Assembly (NCBI GenBank): GCA_029953675.1
Contig: JAMWBK010000003.1
Coordinates: 3,162,001-3,226,000, forward strand
DNA: 64,000 nt
Direction: 5' to 3'
Origin: Rhodosorus marinus
Lineage: Eukaryota > Rhodophyta > Stylonematophyceae > Stylonematales > Stylonemataceae
Made by a program: the position numbers and the translations under genes. Under the pieces are notes generated by a model. It was given only the letters and a program-made list of their open reading frames with translations. It was not told the DNA's origin and ran no database searches. Below, piece after piece: positions 23,801 to 37,120 of the stretch; the first letter of the stretch is position 1, and every line of letters starts with the position of its first letter.

Positions 23801-26800
23801 GGATGCGTTGGTCCCGTCTTTTCTTGCTGGGGCGCCAGAATTCACCGCCCAAAGGCTGAAAACTGTACCCCCCAACGTTGAGTGCAGATTGCTTTTTGAG
23901 GGCCTCGCCTGCACGATGAAGTATCGGTAAGTGAGTCTATCAAATCGCGGCGATCAGACAGTCAGGTAGTGATGCGTCTGTTCCTTGGAATCATATGAGC
24001 TCAACTAAAGCGTTGGCCACCGTGTGCTATTAGGTTGTCCAACGAAGTCATCTCGACGCATGTTAAGGGGCTGACAGTTACGCTCCAGCGGCGGGACAGC
24101 AGGAGTCTCGAGATTGAAGCAACAGTACAGGACGTTTCTCTGTTCGATGGCACGCAGAACACGCTGCCTTTGGGCCGACTTTTGAGGATACGTCGGTGTG
24201 AATCGGAAAGAGCCTTTGCGATCAGACTTCTGTACAAGAAATCTAGTCATGCCAACACCTCTGCCTCTGTTCGACTTGGTCATGTGTCAATATCACTAGT
24301 TCAAGAATCTTTGTTGTCAATGATCAACTTCTACGCTGGAGTTCTCGCGAGAGCTGGACCAGATGACAGGTTGCGGTTACGTCGACTGCTGAGCTGGGTG
24401 GGTAGATCTTCAGCAGTTTTGCTTTGAAAGCCTGACTGCCAAGCTGATACTTGCTCGACACTCTGTAGGGAAAGCTGGGCCATCGCTCCGGCGTCGATGG
24501 ACGGAGACCCTCGAGGAGATACCCTGAAGCCAATGTGGTGATCCTTGATGTTGACATATCGGTTGCAGTGTCCGGATTATCACTCGCGAAATTCAGTGCG
24601 AGGGGATTGCGATTCTCCCTTGCTCCTCAAGAAAATGCAAGCGGAGGTCCGGATCGGCTCAGGACAACTGCCGAGATTAATTACTTAAGATTCTTGAACT
24701 TGACCACCCCTTGTGAGGAAAACTCCACCGTCCTAAACTACGAGCGCAGATCCCTGGAAGATAAGATATGGGTGGACTACGACGGAGGAAAGCTCTACGT
24801 TTGGGGAAGACTGAATGGGATTAGAATCGTCTACCTTCATTCTTTCGCGAGTTTGCTGCAGTCCTTCTTTAACCGACTGTACTTGGAAATGAAGACTCTG
24901 AAGCCCCCCGGACGGCCGGATCCGGACAACAAGAGCTCGATGCAGAATTGGCTCCGAGATGCAGTAAAAGTGGATATGGGGGTGCAAAATTTGGAGTTCG
25001 TGCTTCCCAGAGGGACCTCAAGCGAAAGTGAAGCTGTCCGAATCTTTGTGGGTGGGTCGCAAGTTCTAACGCTACCAACTGCGGACTACGCGTTGTCGTT
25101 GTGTGCAGAAGCCGAGATGGTGGTCATATCAGTTCATTATTCAGGCTTTGAGGCTCGACATGCAAGCGTGCATAGCCCAACTTCGGATGCAATAGTCCGG
25201 TGTGACAAAATGAGAGCGAGCTTAAAGGCTGGAGCTGCTTCGAAGACTGGAGTGGATGACATGACTAGGACCCCGATGTGGCTCTTGGAATTTTCATCCG
25301 ATGAACCAATCCTAGCCACGCTGAGTGAGGCTGAGTACACTGTGCTATACTTTGTCCTAACAGAAAATTTTGCTGAGAGCAGCAATATAAGCATTCTCCA
25401 GGAAAAAAACAGCGCAATTTCAGAAGCAAAGGTATCTGATCGGGCTGGCGCAACAATCTTTGCGCTGAGAATTTCGTTTGGTCTGCTTGAGAGTCTCGTC
25501 TTGTCTGGTGAGAGGAGGTTTAATAGTTCTGAGGAGGTCATGTTGATATCCAGTCGCGACGTGATGTTCACACTAGATGTTCAGAGTGGACCTAACAAGC
25601 TCCTCGTTGGGGCTCAGTTCGTGCTGGACGCGGTGATAGACTCTACGAGTGGTTACAGAGTCGTTGTTCCGAACGAATCGCAGGGCGACGACGGGGTTTT
25701 CATAGTTTCGTATGAGAAACTACGACTGCAACGCTCTGAGATTACTTTGTCATGCCCGTCGATAAGTGCTTTCGCTCAAACTGGGTTCTTCCGGAAAGCC
25801 ATGAACCTGGTACACCCTGGCAGCGAATTTTTCACTGGGACCTATCGGCGTCCAGTAACACCATTCAAAGGTCGTGTCCTGCTGGTGACGGCTCGGGACC
25901 TCAGGCTTGTTGTTGAAAGCCCGGACGTGGAAGCAATGCAACTATTGGCCATCAAGACAGAACTGTCCCTGAGCTGTGTTTGGGATGAAACATCGAGGGA
26001 TAAACAGCTTTACGTCAATTTGAAGAGACTAAGGGCCGGATTCGAGTGGGTTGATACACCCGATTCTCGTATGCTGTTTCATCCAACAAGCGTGGTCCTG
26101 AGGCTGTCGGTGCCTGTTCTTGGGCTGAAAACATGCTCAATCGTAGCGGAGAGTATCCTCGCAGACATCACCGAAGAGGATCTTGCGTCTTTCAAGCTCA
26201 TGAGTGGCGAGTTGCAGACTTTGGATACAAACCTCGCTCTGGACGTCACTGGAGGATCCATGGTTGGCGCTGTCAGTCCAACCAGTGAATTGAAAGGGAT
26301 GGAGATATCGCTCAAGATGGACTCGATAAAGATGAGGATGTTCCTCATTGGTGAATCTCGTCGAAACGTACCTGTCCTTGAACTTACAGTGAACCAATTC
26401 GCTTCCAACTTAAATCAATCCTGGCTGATAGAACTTTCTCTAGAACTGTCTATGAAGCTCTACGATGAATATGCGGGATACTGGTGCCAGTTCGTGGATC
26501 CATGTCTTGCGAGGGCCACTGTTGCTATGGGTAGTCGGGGAAGTCTTGGGGTAACCGCGGAAGCAGATAAGCTATTGGATATAACGCTAACACCTGAAGC
26601 TCTAAAGCTCCTGAGCCGAATCATGCGCGCAATGAGGAGCAGTAATCCAATGGGTGGCATTTTGTCCAAGGGGTCTTCAATCGGCCAAAGCCCGGATACA
26701 GTGATGAGTGGTAGCTGGACGCAACCCGGATACATTGTACGCAACGAAACCGGAAAGCCTTTTGTTATCGCTTTCTCGCGCTTTGATCAGTCAGACCCGT

Positions 26801-29800
26801 CGAGAAGCATTGTCGAACAAGGCCAGGAAGTCGAACTAACACCGTATGGCGCGGGTATTCATGAATCAAACCCTTTCGCCACGGATTCTCGGGATGATGG
26901 CGACACGGTTGGTGATGTAGGGTTTGTCGTAAAGCTTCCAGAGTTCGAGGCTGTTCGCTTGTCACCAGCTCGCGTATGCGCATTGATTGTCCGTGTTTCA
27001 GGCAAGACGTCATTGAATACAAGAGCTGATTGGTGGGCAAATGATCGTAGGGGCTATTTCTTCTGGCAAGTGTCAGTGCGAAATGGGGTTCATGTTGGGA
27101 CTTTAAGGTCACTACTACAAATCTCAAATTCTTCCGGAATACCACTGGATATTGCTTTCAACACGGATGTTAGAGGTAACGACCGCTTCAGTACGGTTTA
27201 CCCGAAGACCCAGCACTCCGTTCCGTATGCGGATCTACAACTACCCCTTCGCATACGCCCGACTGTCGGAGATCGCCGGGAGAGGGCAGCTTCCTACTAT
27301 CACTGGAGCGAGCAAAATATTGAATTCGGATCTCTGATTGACTGCGCTTTGAAAGTAGAAGCGCATTCTCGACGAAAGCCAAACGACACGTTCCTGGCCA
27401 TTGGTGCTTCACGTACACAAGGTGGAGATGTGGACCTACCCCGTGCGAGCTGCAACGCCGATTTGGTAAGCTTCAGATACTCTTACAGGTAACTGCAAAT
27501 GGCAAGGAGCGCTTAGAACGATCCCAATTTCTTTCGTTCGTAGGAGAGCGGCCATGACGGAGTCCAGTTTTTGCTCGTCCCAAGAGTGGTCAAGGGTTTC
27601 GTACGCAGCTTGCCTGAGAATGAGAATTTGGTGCCGTTGGAAGTTGAAATTGTATCCGCACAGACAATCCAGAACTTGCTACCGTCGTCCATCGGATTCA
27701 GGATTATTGAACGAAAGGTGCAAGCAGGACAGTCCAAGGAGCTTCTCCGTGGTTTCTTACATCCCCTTGAGGTTGCCTATGTGAGAACTGATGGCGTAGA
27801 TTCCACTCGCTGCTTCCTGAGCGTTTGTGAAATTGATCCTCGAATTCTCCTTGAGGAGGAGCTAGAACTGTTCGGGCAGTCAATTAGGATGCGCGAGGGA
27901 AAGGTCTGTAGCTGCCGGCAGGCCACCATCCTTGTCCTCCCAAGATTGGATGTCGCTGAAGTATTCTGTCCGTTCGTGGTTCCCACGATTTGCGTTTTCC
28001 CGTTTTGCGTTTTCAACCCAGGGTGTGATTATGTTTCCGTGTCTATTTAGGGGATCGACTTCGGCTGGTCCTCATTCGGGCAACAGAGCGAGACGTCGTG
28101 AGTCTTCAAACTCGGCTTGGAAGGAGGGAGGAAATATTGGAATCCGTTGGGAGCAAAAGCTCAGCCTGTCAGGAGCTCGAATCACATTATTTGCAGACTT
28201 TTGGGTTCGGAATAGATCAAATGTTGATTTGAGAGTTCGAAGCGTCACATTTGGAGAAAGCAATGTTACCGTCCTTCGGGCGAGACCTCCGGGTACTGAG
28301 GCAGACCCTCCGGTATACTTCCTTGGAAACTTTGTCGCGATGCAAGAATCTGAGCAAACGAATGCTCTCAATGGGAAGCAAACTTGGACAAACCCCATTG
28401 AGCTGACAAGGGCATCTAGCGTCCGTCCGGTTCACCTTCCCAGCGCGTCGTTGACAATGGAATCGAGGCCAGCGGAAGGCCTTTTCAGAAGATCGGTCCT
28501 GTTGGTAATTAGGAACGAAGTCTGGATCGAGAACAGAACGTCGAGAACACTGGTTTGGTGGGTAAGCAGGTCGGACACTGGTGGAGTGATTCAGGCCGGA
28601 GCAAGATCGCCTGTTCGCTGGAAAACGCTGCAGGACAAGAATCCAATGGTGCGGATAAGCTGCCAGGGATCGGGATGGAGGTGGAGCAGACCTGTGAGAC
28701 TACGATCCGGAGGAGACTCCATTGCCAATATTTATAACAACAACGAGCAGCAACTCTACATCATCCGCATCTCCACACAGCACCTAAAGGGAGATTCCAA
28801 GCTCCTCATTCTTAACAGAGCTGATCGAGATCACCCGCCATATAGAATTCGAAACAACTGCTCTAGCAGTTCAATCGCGTTTTCTCAGGCTGGCTCCGAA
28901 AGGGGCACGATTCCGTGGCTTTTGCAGCCTAGTCGAGAAATGAGCTACTACTGGGATAACCCTGAGGCACCGCGAAGGGATCGGAAGCTTCGGGTTGAGC
29001 ACGTGGTAATACAGAACGGCACGTCCAAGATGAAAGCTAGCCTCGAGGTCGACATTGACCGGGTTGGTTTTGAGGGCTTGGTTGGGCACAGTCTCATGAT
29101 GTCTATCTTCGTCGAATCTGTCACAAAAGTTGTCGTTTTCTGGGACCCACAGGAGAGAGAGGTGGTTGATGGACCAACGCAAGCCAGGTCGTTAACGCGC
29201 TCCAGTGAGGCCGTCCCAGAAACAAATCGAGAGGATACGCGAAAATCAGGCGTTCTAGTCTCTGGGGGGGCACTAGAGACGTACCCAGAGGCGAAAGATT
29301 CCGAGAAGCTCAGAAAAACTGATCTGGAACGCCGAAGGGAGCGAACGCGATCTATGCCTCGAATCGGAACGTGGAGCACACCTCTCTCGATGAAGGACGA
29401 TTCCGCTTCCTTTCGGCAGCAAGTGCGCTACAAATACACAGAGCAAGCCGCCGATCACCCTATTCAAAGAAGCCCAGGGTCCAGCCCAGTCGAGCAAAGC
29501 TTGGCGAATACGAGGTCGACGCTGAGACGTTCGTTTTCTCTGAATACGAGAAAAGTTTTGGATACCAATAGTGACGATCACGTTCGAGGATTTGAGTCCC
29601 CTCTCCCGCTGGCAATATCTGGATTTTGTACTGAGCTTGACGTACATCTGGTATTTAAGAGTGTCGGTGTTTCAATTGTGGACAACACCCCGGAGGAGCT
29701 AGTTTATGTCAATACGACAAACGTCACAGGACATCTGTCTATCAGTTCATCAGCGAAATGGAGGATTGCTGAGCTGGAGGTAGGAGGCATTCAGGTGGAC

Positions 29801-31782
29801 AACCAAAGATCTCGGCCTCGGTGGCCTGTGATGCTCGCTGTAACTCCTGAAACGGGGCATCGAGTTCCTATAGGGGATGTGAACAGAACCATACCCAGCG
29901 GGGCGCTTCCAAGTCCGGCGATTAGAGTATTTGCAAAACAGCCCATGAAGACGGTCGGAAGGGGGGTTATACTTATTGATAATATGTATGTTGCGGTAAA
30001 ACCGTTAACCGTAGCGATGGATCTAGACACGGTTACAAGTCTCCAGCAGTGGTCGGAACAGGTTACGAGTGACGCACTTCAGATCGAAGAGAACGAGCCG
30101 TTGCGGCGGGACGACGAGGTTGCAATGGATGCTGCATCGGGCTTGGGTTCTCAAAACGTCCGAATCTATATGGCAGATCTATCCATCGCGCCGATTCAGA
30201 TAACTTTGTCTTTCACAGCTGGAGGAAACGCAGAGTCCGCCAGAGGTGATCCCATAATTAGGTCCAGCGTTTTGCAGAGAACGCTGCTCGCGACTATCGG
30301 AAACGTGGAAAGGGCGGATATATACCTAGAGGCGCTGAACATGACTCAGATCTTTGAAACATCGAAGGCGCTGAAAGCCGTTGTTAACGAGTTCTATCTC
30401 AGCGAGGTTCAACGCCAGAGGCTCCAGCTAGTAGTTTCCAATGAACTGCTGGGCAACCCAAGCGGCCTTATGGATTCTATTGCTCGAGGTGCACAAGACT
30501 TTGTCTCTGAGCCCTTCCGCAGTTCGACGGGCTTTGTTACTGGTATCCGGAGAGGATCCTCTTCGCTAATCTCGAACTCGGTTGGGGCGATATTTTCATC
30601 CATTGGAGTAATCCCAAGAGTTGTCACTGGTGGACTTCATGAAGCGATTGCCGATAGGCAGTTCGCGGGTGAAAGACAAGCAATACTGGGAAGATTTGGC
30701 GCCGCACGTTCACCCGCGGAGGGGATCTATCGAGGCGCAGTATCCATTGCGCATGGGTTGGCCAGCGGGGTGGCCAACGTTCTGGTTGATCCTGTCCAAG
30801 GTGCACTAGAGGACGGTCCCTCCGGATTTCTTCGTGGCTGCTATCGAGGAGCAACGGGATTGATCTTAAAACCTGTAATTGGGGTAATGGACCTTATTGC
30901 CGAGCCCGCTGGTGGGTTTTATCACATTGTCGCAGATCAAGTCCACGTCCCTCAACCTTACCGACCCCCGCGGACGTTTGGAAGCTTGCACCAGAGTACT
31001 CTGAGATACGACTTCCGAGACTCTCTAGGAGCTGATATACTGAACGCCGTGAACCACAGTGGGGTTGCAAATGAGGAAGTCTTAAGTGACTGGGTCTATT
31101 TATGCTCTGAACAAGATGAGCAGGAGGACTTGATAGCGATTTGGAGGTCTGTTCGAAGATTCACACGATCTCCTGGGTCACGGTTTCCAGACATGTTCGG
31201 CCTCTGGAACGCTAAGAGCAAGTCGAGATTTGCAATAGTAACCACGGAGAGGTTCCTGCTGACTACTTTTGGTGGTGGCGTTCTGCTGGAGTGTCCCGTA
31301 ACTAGCATTGTCGAGACACGAGTTGGACTTGTCGAGCACGACACGTTGCTAGTGGGCATTGAGGACAAGCCTCAAGGGAGCTCCTCCAGCAACGCAATCA
31401 TGTGGCCGCGCATTGAATGTCACTCCCCACAGGCGCTTTCAAGGTTGAACGAGATGTTACAGACTACGATTAGCTACCACAGAAGAGGCGGCATGACAAC
31501 GGGAAGGGACCTGGAGAATCGCAGGATGCAGCCTGCTGTCGAATTGAGTACATTTGCTGCGGACATGCCTAGGATTTGGGACCCCGACGAGCTTGAGCCA
31601 CGCGACGAAATTGAATCCGGCTCTGAGCATGGTGCTGGAGACGTTGAACTGGTAAGACATTGTTTGAATGAAAAACCCGGTTGTTACTCTTAGAAAATCG
31701 TATCTTAATGTTGAACCTGTTCAAAACCTCGCAGTCGAGTGTCCATCATGAGAGTTTGTCTGGCGTCCCGGTGATGGAGTAA
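20824..31782 (+). CDS. VPS13: VPS13-family bridge-like lipid-transfer protein
   Basis: Rod-shaped protein that moves phospholipids in bulk between membranes at contact sites. Seven exons: 20824-22973, 23060-23926, 24034-24397, 24469-27465, 27544-27903, 28022-31651 and 31735-31782, giving 3471 residues, normal for the family. The N-terminus MLEGLLADMLARLLRQYV with GVWNGELELKDLEI is the chorein domain that caps the lipid groove; VIVPWKSLTKQPV follows. A long beta-rich groove region comes next, then an SHR-BD/VAB-like region from about residue 2130. The C-terminal DH-like helical domain (about 3055-3240) shows NPSGLMDSIARGAQDFVSEP and repeated Gly-rich segments such as SGFLRGCYRGATGLILKP. A PH-like domain (about 3260-3400) includes RFAIVTTERFLLTTF. 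All junctions keep phase. Two exons exceed 3 kb. Which paralogue class (A/C or B/D) it matches cannot be said. Confidence 0.96.
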
Positions 31783-33435
31783 CAACGCCCGGACTGAACG
31801 AGGTGACGAGTTTTGTTCGTGTAGTAGGTGGAAGGCGAGACGTGAATAGGGTGATCTTGTGAACACCAAGGAGCTTGGTAGCACCTACCATATTTATTTA
31901 TGCCATATGGGGCAGCCATGGCAACTTGACTTGCCAAGTCTATGCTTTTGGCAATTGTGTATAGTTATAAAGAAGGGAAGGCTTCTTTGGATATTCCTTC
32001 CAGGTTGCTTATATGCAAGCTATGTACTTGCAGGATTGCAGTTGGTTTCTCCAATTCCAGAACCCTCTCCTGGTCAATAGGACATCGTCCTCTGGTTTGT
32101 CCCCTGTTAGCGCGCCTTCAATTGGGCCCAGATTGCATGCCTCTCCCTGGACAACATCAAGTAGCCCCCTACAACAAGCAACGTGACCTAGAGCGCTCGC
32201 ATGAATCTGTGAAAGTCCAAGAGCTCACATCAACGATCACAGAACAATTCACTGCGCATGATGGTAACTACAGGTCTGACGATGTAAGGTAGATCTTTCC
32301 GACAGAAGAGATCATCGATAGTAGTGAACTTCTGGGGACGGTTTTAAGAGTTTAGTAGCAAGGTGGCAGTAGTTGAGGAGTAGAACAGGAAATACAATGA
32401 AAAAATACAAAGAAGCTCTCCACGCGTTTTGAATCTTGAAAGCGTGTTTAGTCCCTGGTCTTGTTTGTACTAGCTTTAGCACAGACTCTGTGGGTATTGA
32501 TATCCCCGCGATCCTTGTCGCTGGAGACCTTGCAGAGTGGTTTCATCCTGATCTATTGCAAGTTCCTACTTCTTCGGTTGTCGCGAGAGGGGCTTATTTT
32601 TACATTTATCAATTATTCACAGAATCAAGAAAAATTACAAGCATAAAAATGTCCCAATTCTTAAATGGGACAAGAACAATTAACATCACCAGGAGCCAGT
32701 CTCACGTCATTACACAATGCCCGGCTACAGCATCAAGGGTTTGAACGGTCACGAAATGAAAAAATCATAGATTTAGAACATAACCATGTTTCGATTAGGC
32801 TTTTTACCTCTACGGAATGTTTGTTTAGATGTTCGCAGAACCCTTGAAAAATAGGATCCCGCAAGTATCTTTATTGGTTAGCACGTTATATATACTGTAT
32901 ATTATGTCTGACCAGAGGGCATGAATTAAGATTAGAAGTGAAAAAAAAACACCAGAATAAAGTATAGGCTAGAATTCAGCAACTTAACTTACCTATATAC
33001 CATCCCTAAAATCCCATCCCCCTAAAGCGAGGGCTAAACACTCCCGCGGATCTGGTGGTGATATATTAAAAAATACTATTATTTGTTACAATATTTGGTT
33101 TGTCTTTTTAAGCCAACATTGGCCCCTTCTAAAGCTTGGCTAATTAAAAATATAAAGGATTTGAAGCTTCCAACAGGGTTTTCCTGATGGATTTGAAAGG
33201 TTCACTCTCTAAATGATGAGGGTTTTCATGACGTTCTGGATATTTCTCTCAAATCGGGACTTTTTTTGGTTTTAGTCGAAGGAAATGGGATCTGGATGAG
33301 TAGGGGCTTCCGGGGTTGCCTGGCGGTAGAGGGATGCAGAGATGGTTTAGTCAACTCTTGTGCTTAGTTTTTCTTATTCTAACGACGGTATGATATTATA
33401 GAGCAAGTGGTTTTTGTTTGTGAAGAGAAGAAAGG
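31783..33435. other. Intergenic region between VPS13 and RecQ genes
   Basis: 1.65 kb, increasingly A/T-rich from about 32600 (including a run of A at 32942-32950). Short open frames (up to about 115 codons at 31942-32292) show no domain. No repeat or mobile element was recognised. It contains the RecQ promoter. Confidence 0.5.
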
Positions 33436-35268
33436 ATGCAAGGTTTTGCGTTTGCGAACGTTTTGCCGAGGTTTATCAACCGGGTGAACGTGCTGAAAAG
33501 ATGTGCATGCCGATTGAGCGGAGACGGAGTGCGATTGGATCTTCGGGTTCCCTTGAAGACCTACTTCGGACTCGCAGATTTTCGAGAAGGGCAGGAGCAG
33601 GTGATCGAGAAGCTAGTGAGTGGAAAATCGGCTGTCGCCGTTTTTCCAACGGCTGGTGGTAAATCGTTGTGTTATCAGCTCCCGGCTATCATGTTCGACG
33701 GATTGACAGTGGTAGTGTCACCATTACTCTCCCTGATGAGGAACCAGGTCGACTACCTCACCGGCAAGCAGATTCCAGCCGTCATGGTCTCCTCCGCTCA
33801 GAGCCCAGCAGAGGTTGATGAGATCTACGAGAAATTAAGAAAGAAGGAGGTTAAGCTCCTATACTGCTCACCAGAACGATTCTACGACGATCGGTTCCTG
33901 AGTGCTTTAAAGAAGGTCCAAATCTCAATGTTCGCTGTGGATGAAGCGCACTGCATCTCCGAATGGGGGCATAGTTTTCGTCCTTTGTACACTAGAGTAG
34001 CGACAATGGCGAAGATGGTAGGTGCGGAGAGGTGTCTCGCTCTCACAGCCACAGCCACTCTACCAGTGATATCGGACATCAGAAACGATTTTGGAATCGC
34101 TGCGGAAGACGCGGTCAGCTTGCCATTCCACAGACCAAACTTACAACTTAAAGTCTCCGTCATCCCCGGATTCTTGGAAAGACTGGAGTACCTGTACCGG
34201 GCGATCAGCGAACGGCCTCGTGGATCTGTTATTGTCTATGTCATGCTTCAGTCAACAGCGGAACACGTCGCCCAGTTCCTGCAAGAACGAGGAATTGATG
34301 CAGAATTCTACCATGCTGGAATGAATGGACAAGCGCGTGAAATACTAGAAAGTCGGTTTCAGAACGACCTTCACGTCATCGTCGCTACAATCGCATTCGG
34401 TATGGGAATCGACAAGGCTGATGTCAGATACGTCTACCATTTCAATATTGCGAAATCCATCGAGGCGTATTCCCAGGAAACTGGCCGAGCTGGACGAGAT
34501 GGCTTGCCATCAATTTGTGAAACTCTTTTCGATCAAGAAGACGTACAAAGGGCAAAGGAGCTAATTAATACGAATCTTGACGCAAATCGCGAGCTTGAGC
34601 ATAGCTTAGAGGAGGTAAGCATCAATGCCTATGGCGGGGATCACCTGGAAACTCTTTTGACGCTAAGAGCCCATAACGGTCGTCCCTCGTAGATATTGGA
34701 TAATGGTACTGCTCAACCTGGCAAGGTGCTAGCAATGCCAAACGACTACCGTCTCAAGGTGGGCCAGGAACTCCTGGCATACGCGTTTAAGAAGGAGGGA
34801 TTTGCTGATGAGCAACCTCCAGTGTATAAAGTGTATAGTATCAATGTTCCTAGTGGAACCGAAGAGAATCTCCTCGACCTGAGCGAAACGACTCGAAGGA
34901 TCTTGCAACATTCGAGGAAATGGAGAAAGAACATTAAAGTGGAACGAGACGTGTCGCTCGAGAACGGTTTCACGGACGTGCAGATCATCGACGGTATCCA
35001 GGAGATCCAGGAGAGGTCTCCATTTGATGTTAAACCCCAAGGGAGAATCAGGCGCTTTTTGCCGAAGAAGTGTTTTACAGCAAAGGAGGCAACGAGTTCT
35101 ACACTGACGGTGATGAAGAATAGGAACGCTCAAGATCATGAACGAATCGACCATCTTGCGCGGATTTTCCTTTCAAACGAATGTGTGCCACAGCAGATTG
35201 CTGCACACTTTGCAACGGAGATGGAGATATGCGGCCAGTGTACAGCGTGCGTAGACGGGATAAAGTGA
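33436..35268 (+). CDS. RecQ-family ATP-dependent DNA helicase
   Basis: Superfamily 2 DNA helicase for repair and recombination. Two exons, 33436-34614 and 34693-35268, with a 78-nt intron at phase 0, giving 584 residues. Motif 0 (FREGQEQVI), Walker A (FPTAGGKSLCYQLP), DEAH box (VDEAHCISEWGHSF), motif III (ALTATATLP), motif V (VATIAFGMGIDKADVRYVYH) and motif VI (SQETGRAGRDG) are all present. The C-terminal exon carries a Cys cluster at the extreme end: Cys, 15 residues, then CGQCTAC, similar to the RecQ zinc site (Cys, 16 residues, CxxCxxC). It lies about 190 residues after the helicase core instead of directly after it. The first 35 residues are basic with no acidic residue (MQGFAFANVLPRFINRVN), which suits an organelle presequence. 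The close homologue (bacterial-type or RecQ-sim-like) is unclear. Confidence 0.92.
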
Positions 35269-35595
35269 ACGATCAGATTTTCGGTGGCTGCAATGGTGGC
35301 TCAAGAGGCATCCGCGAGAACGCAATCTGCAATTATTGATGTAAACCGGAATCGGAATCTTGTTAATAGAGTTCATTAATGAAAACATGAGATACACAGT
35401 AGCTACAAATGGGACTTTCATCGCCAAGGCAGACATTCTAGCCATTCCAACTCTCTAACCCGTCCACTAGGGTTTTTCTGCCCCGACATACAAGGGCCGT
35501 ACCTCGAATAGGCAGCAAATGCCACCGATTGCGCATGCCAGTCCCGAACCATCGCAAAACTAAAGCTGAGGTTTTTTCATGTGCCTTCAAGAGGC
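35269..35595. other. Short convergent 3' intergenic region
   Basis: 327 bp between the RecQ and SpoU-type methyltransferase stop codons. I see no gene or repeat. Confidence 0.5.
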
Positions 35596-36429
35596 CTAGC
35601 CTGTTACGTTGTAGGTATTTTTCAAGACCCTGTCATACATGACAATTGCTCCCGCGGTGGCGACGTTGTACGAACATGCTTCCGGTCTTGCGGCTGGCAA
35701 GGTTATGTGGTATGCTGAGGAAGATACCACAGACTTTGGTAAACCGTGGTCTTCCGCACCGAGGATGTACACACCGCAAAGAGGGTGCCGAAAGGTTGTC
35801 AAGGGTGCGCCGCCCATTTCTACAGCGATCCATGGGGCACTATATGGGCAACTATTAGAGAACTCGCCCATATCCGAATATCGGAGCATGGGGATGTGAC
35901 GATAAGTCTTGAAAGTGTCGTTGCTAACTTCAGTCGAATCCGAGCGATAGCGCTGACCAATCGTGAACACGAAAGATGCCCCTAGGGTCAGAGCAGTCCT
36001 CCACAGAGTCCCATGATTTGCCTCCGTTTTTCCGCGGAAAATTCCAATTCCAAACCACCCTCCACTCATTTCCAGGGGCGCCAGTGGCGCTTTTAGGCTG
36101 CTGCTAGCGACGGCAGCGAACTCGGTTAGTTCCCCATGAACTTCTAGTTTTATATCCAAAAGCTCCTGCGCCAGGATCTCAGCGGAAAGCTGCGCAGTTT
36201 CATTGGAATCGAGTCGCACATATCCGGACGCTGACCTATCGTAAACGAACGCCACATAGCGATTGATACGAACAGACTCGTCGCTCAGCCACGAATACAA
36301 GTACGCTGCATTGATCGTCTGATGAAACCCGACCTCACGCCGCGAGATCTTCCCGTCTTGCCGGCGTTGACCAGGGAAGAAGTACCGAATGCTGGTCATC
36401 GACTCTTTCGTCGACTCTGCATCTCCCAT
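35596..36429 (-). CDS. SpoU/TrmH-type RNA 2'-O-methyltransferase
   Basis: Intronless 277-residue protein from ATG 36429. The C-terminal half has the three SPOUT (trefoil-knot) motifs: NHGTLWRTALTLGASFVF (motif 1), GVYILGAEDHGLPKSVV (motif 2, AdoMet loop) and SYNVATAGAIVMYDRV (motif 3). Such enzymes use S-adenosylmethionine to methylate a ribose 2'-OH in tRNA or rRNA. The linker RHIPMLRYSDM is like that of a bacterial subgroup of RNA methyltransferases. The N-terminal ~110 residues form a separate domain I cannot name. The target RNA is unknown. No obvious organelle leader is seen, so the compartment is open. Lack of introns together with bacterial-like motifs would fit gene transfer from bacteria, but this is inference. 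Confidence 0.85.
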   Translation of the reverse strand: MGDAESTKESMTSIRYFFPGQRRQDGKISRREVGFHQTINAAYLYSWLSDESVRINRYVAFVYDRSASGYVRLDSNETAQLSAEILAQELLDIKLEVHGELTEFAAVASSSLKAPLAPLEMSGGWFGIGIFRGKTEANHGTLWRTALTLGASFVFTIGQRYRSDSTEVSNDTFKTYRHIPMLRYSDMGEFSNSCPYSAPWIAVEMGGAPLTTFRHPLCGVYILGAEDHGLPKSVVSSSAYHITLPAARPEACSYNVATAGAIVMYDRVLKNTYNVTG

Positions 36430-37120
36430 GGGCTCGCTCAGTAAAAGTTACCTTCACTCCCTTTCATGGCGGTAGGCGAGCGCGAGATAACTCACTCCCG
36501 GTCTGGACTAAACCAAGAACGAAGTCGACGAGCACTGCGACTACTTTTCGAATATACTCTAAATTAGCGAGCCACACGCCCATAAACTAGAACCGGCCAA
36601 CAATTGGAGATTAATTAAAAGTACGATTTGAGAATCAACCTAAACTGTCAAACAGCAAGCCTAAAACTCCCCTTTCTGGGATTCTACTCTCTAAACGCAG
36701 TCTTTCCGTAGATTGCTTGGTCGAAATGGCTGAACTTTGAATACCAAAGCACAAAACCATCTACGGACTGTCTCCCCGAACCATCTCCTCAGGAGAGAAC
36801 CTATTCACGATTTGGGGGCCTCGCCTCAGAGCTGACCGCATCGCAAGTGCAGAGGACGCTACTATTCCGTGGCCATGAAGGTACTGAATTGCGTGGTGAA
36901 CAAATATGGCTCTGGCTGGGAACTTTTCTGAGGAATTCAATAATACAATTTAATTAAATGGGGACGGCCTGCGGAAGAAAGCTTTTGTCCTTCCGACTTC
37001 TTTGATATAAAATAATACTTCTCACGTCGCCTCAAGGTAACGACAGGCTGCAACGCCTACAAAACTTGGCGCCTAAATCTTCAGCATTTCCGAGCGACGT
37101 CCAGCGGGAGAGCTCAACGA
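36430..37120. other. Upstream flank of the methyltransferase gene
   Basis: About 690 bp of mixed, partly A/T-rich sequence with frequent stops. It contains the promoter of the minus-strand methyltransferase gene. No gene is visible. Confidence 0.45.
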
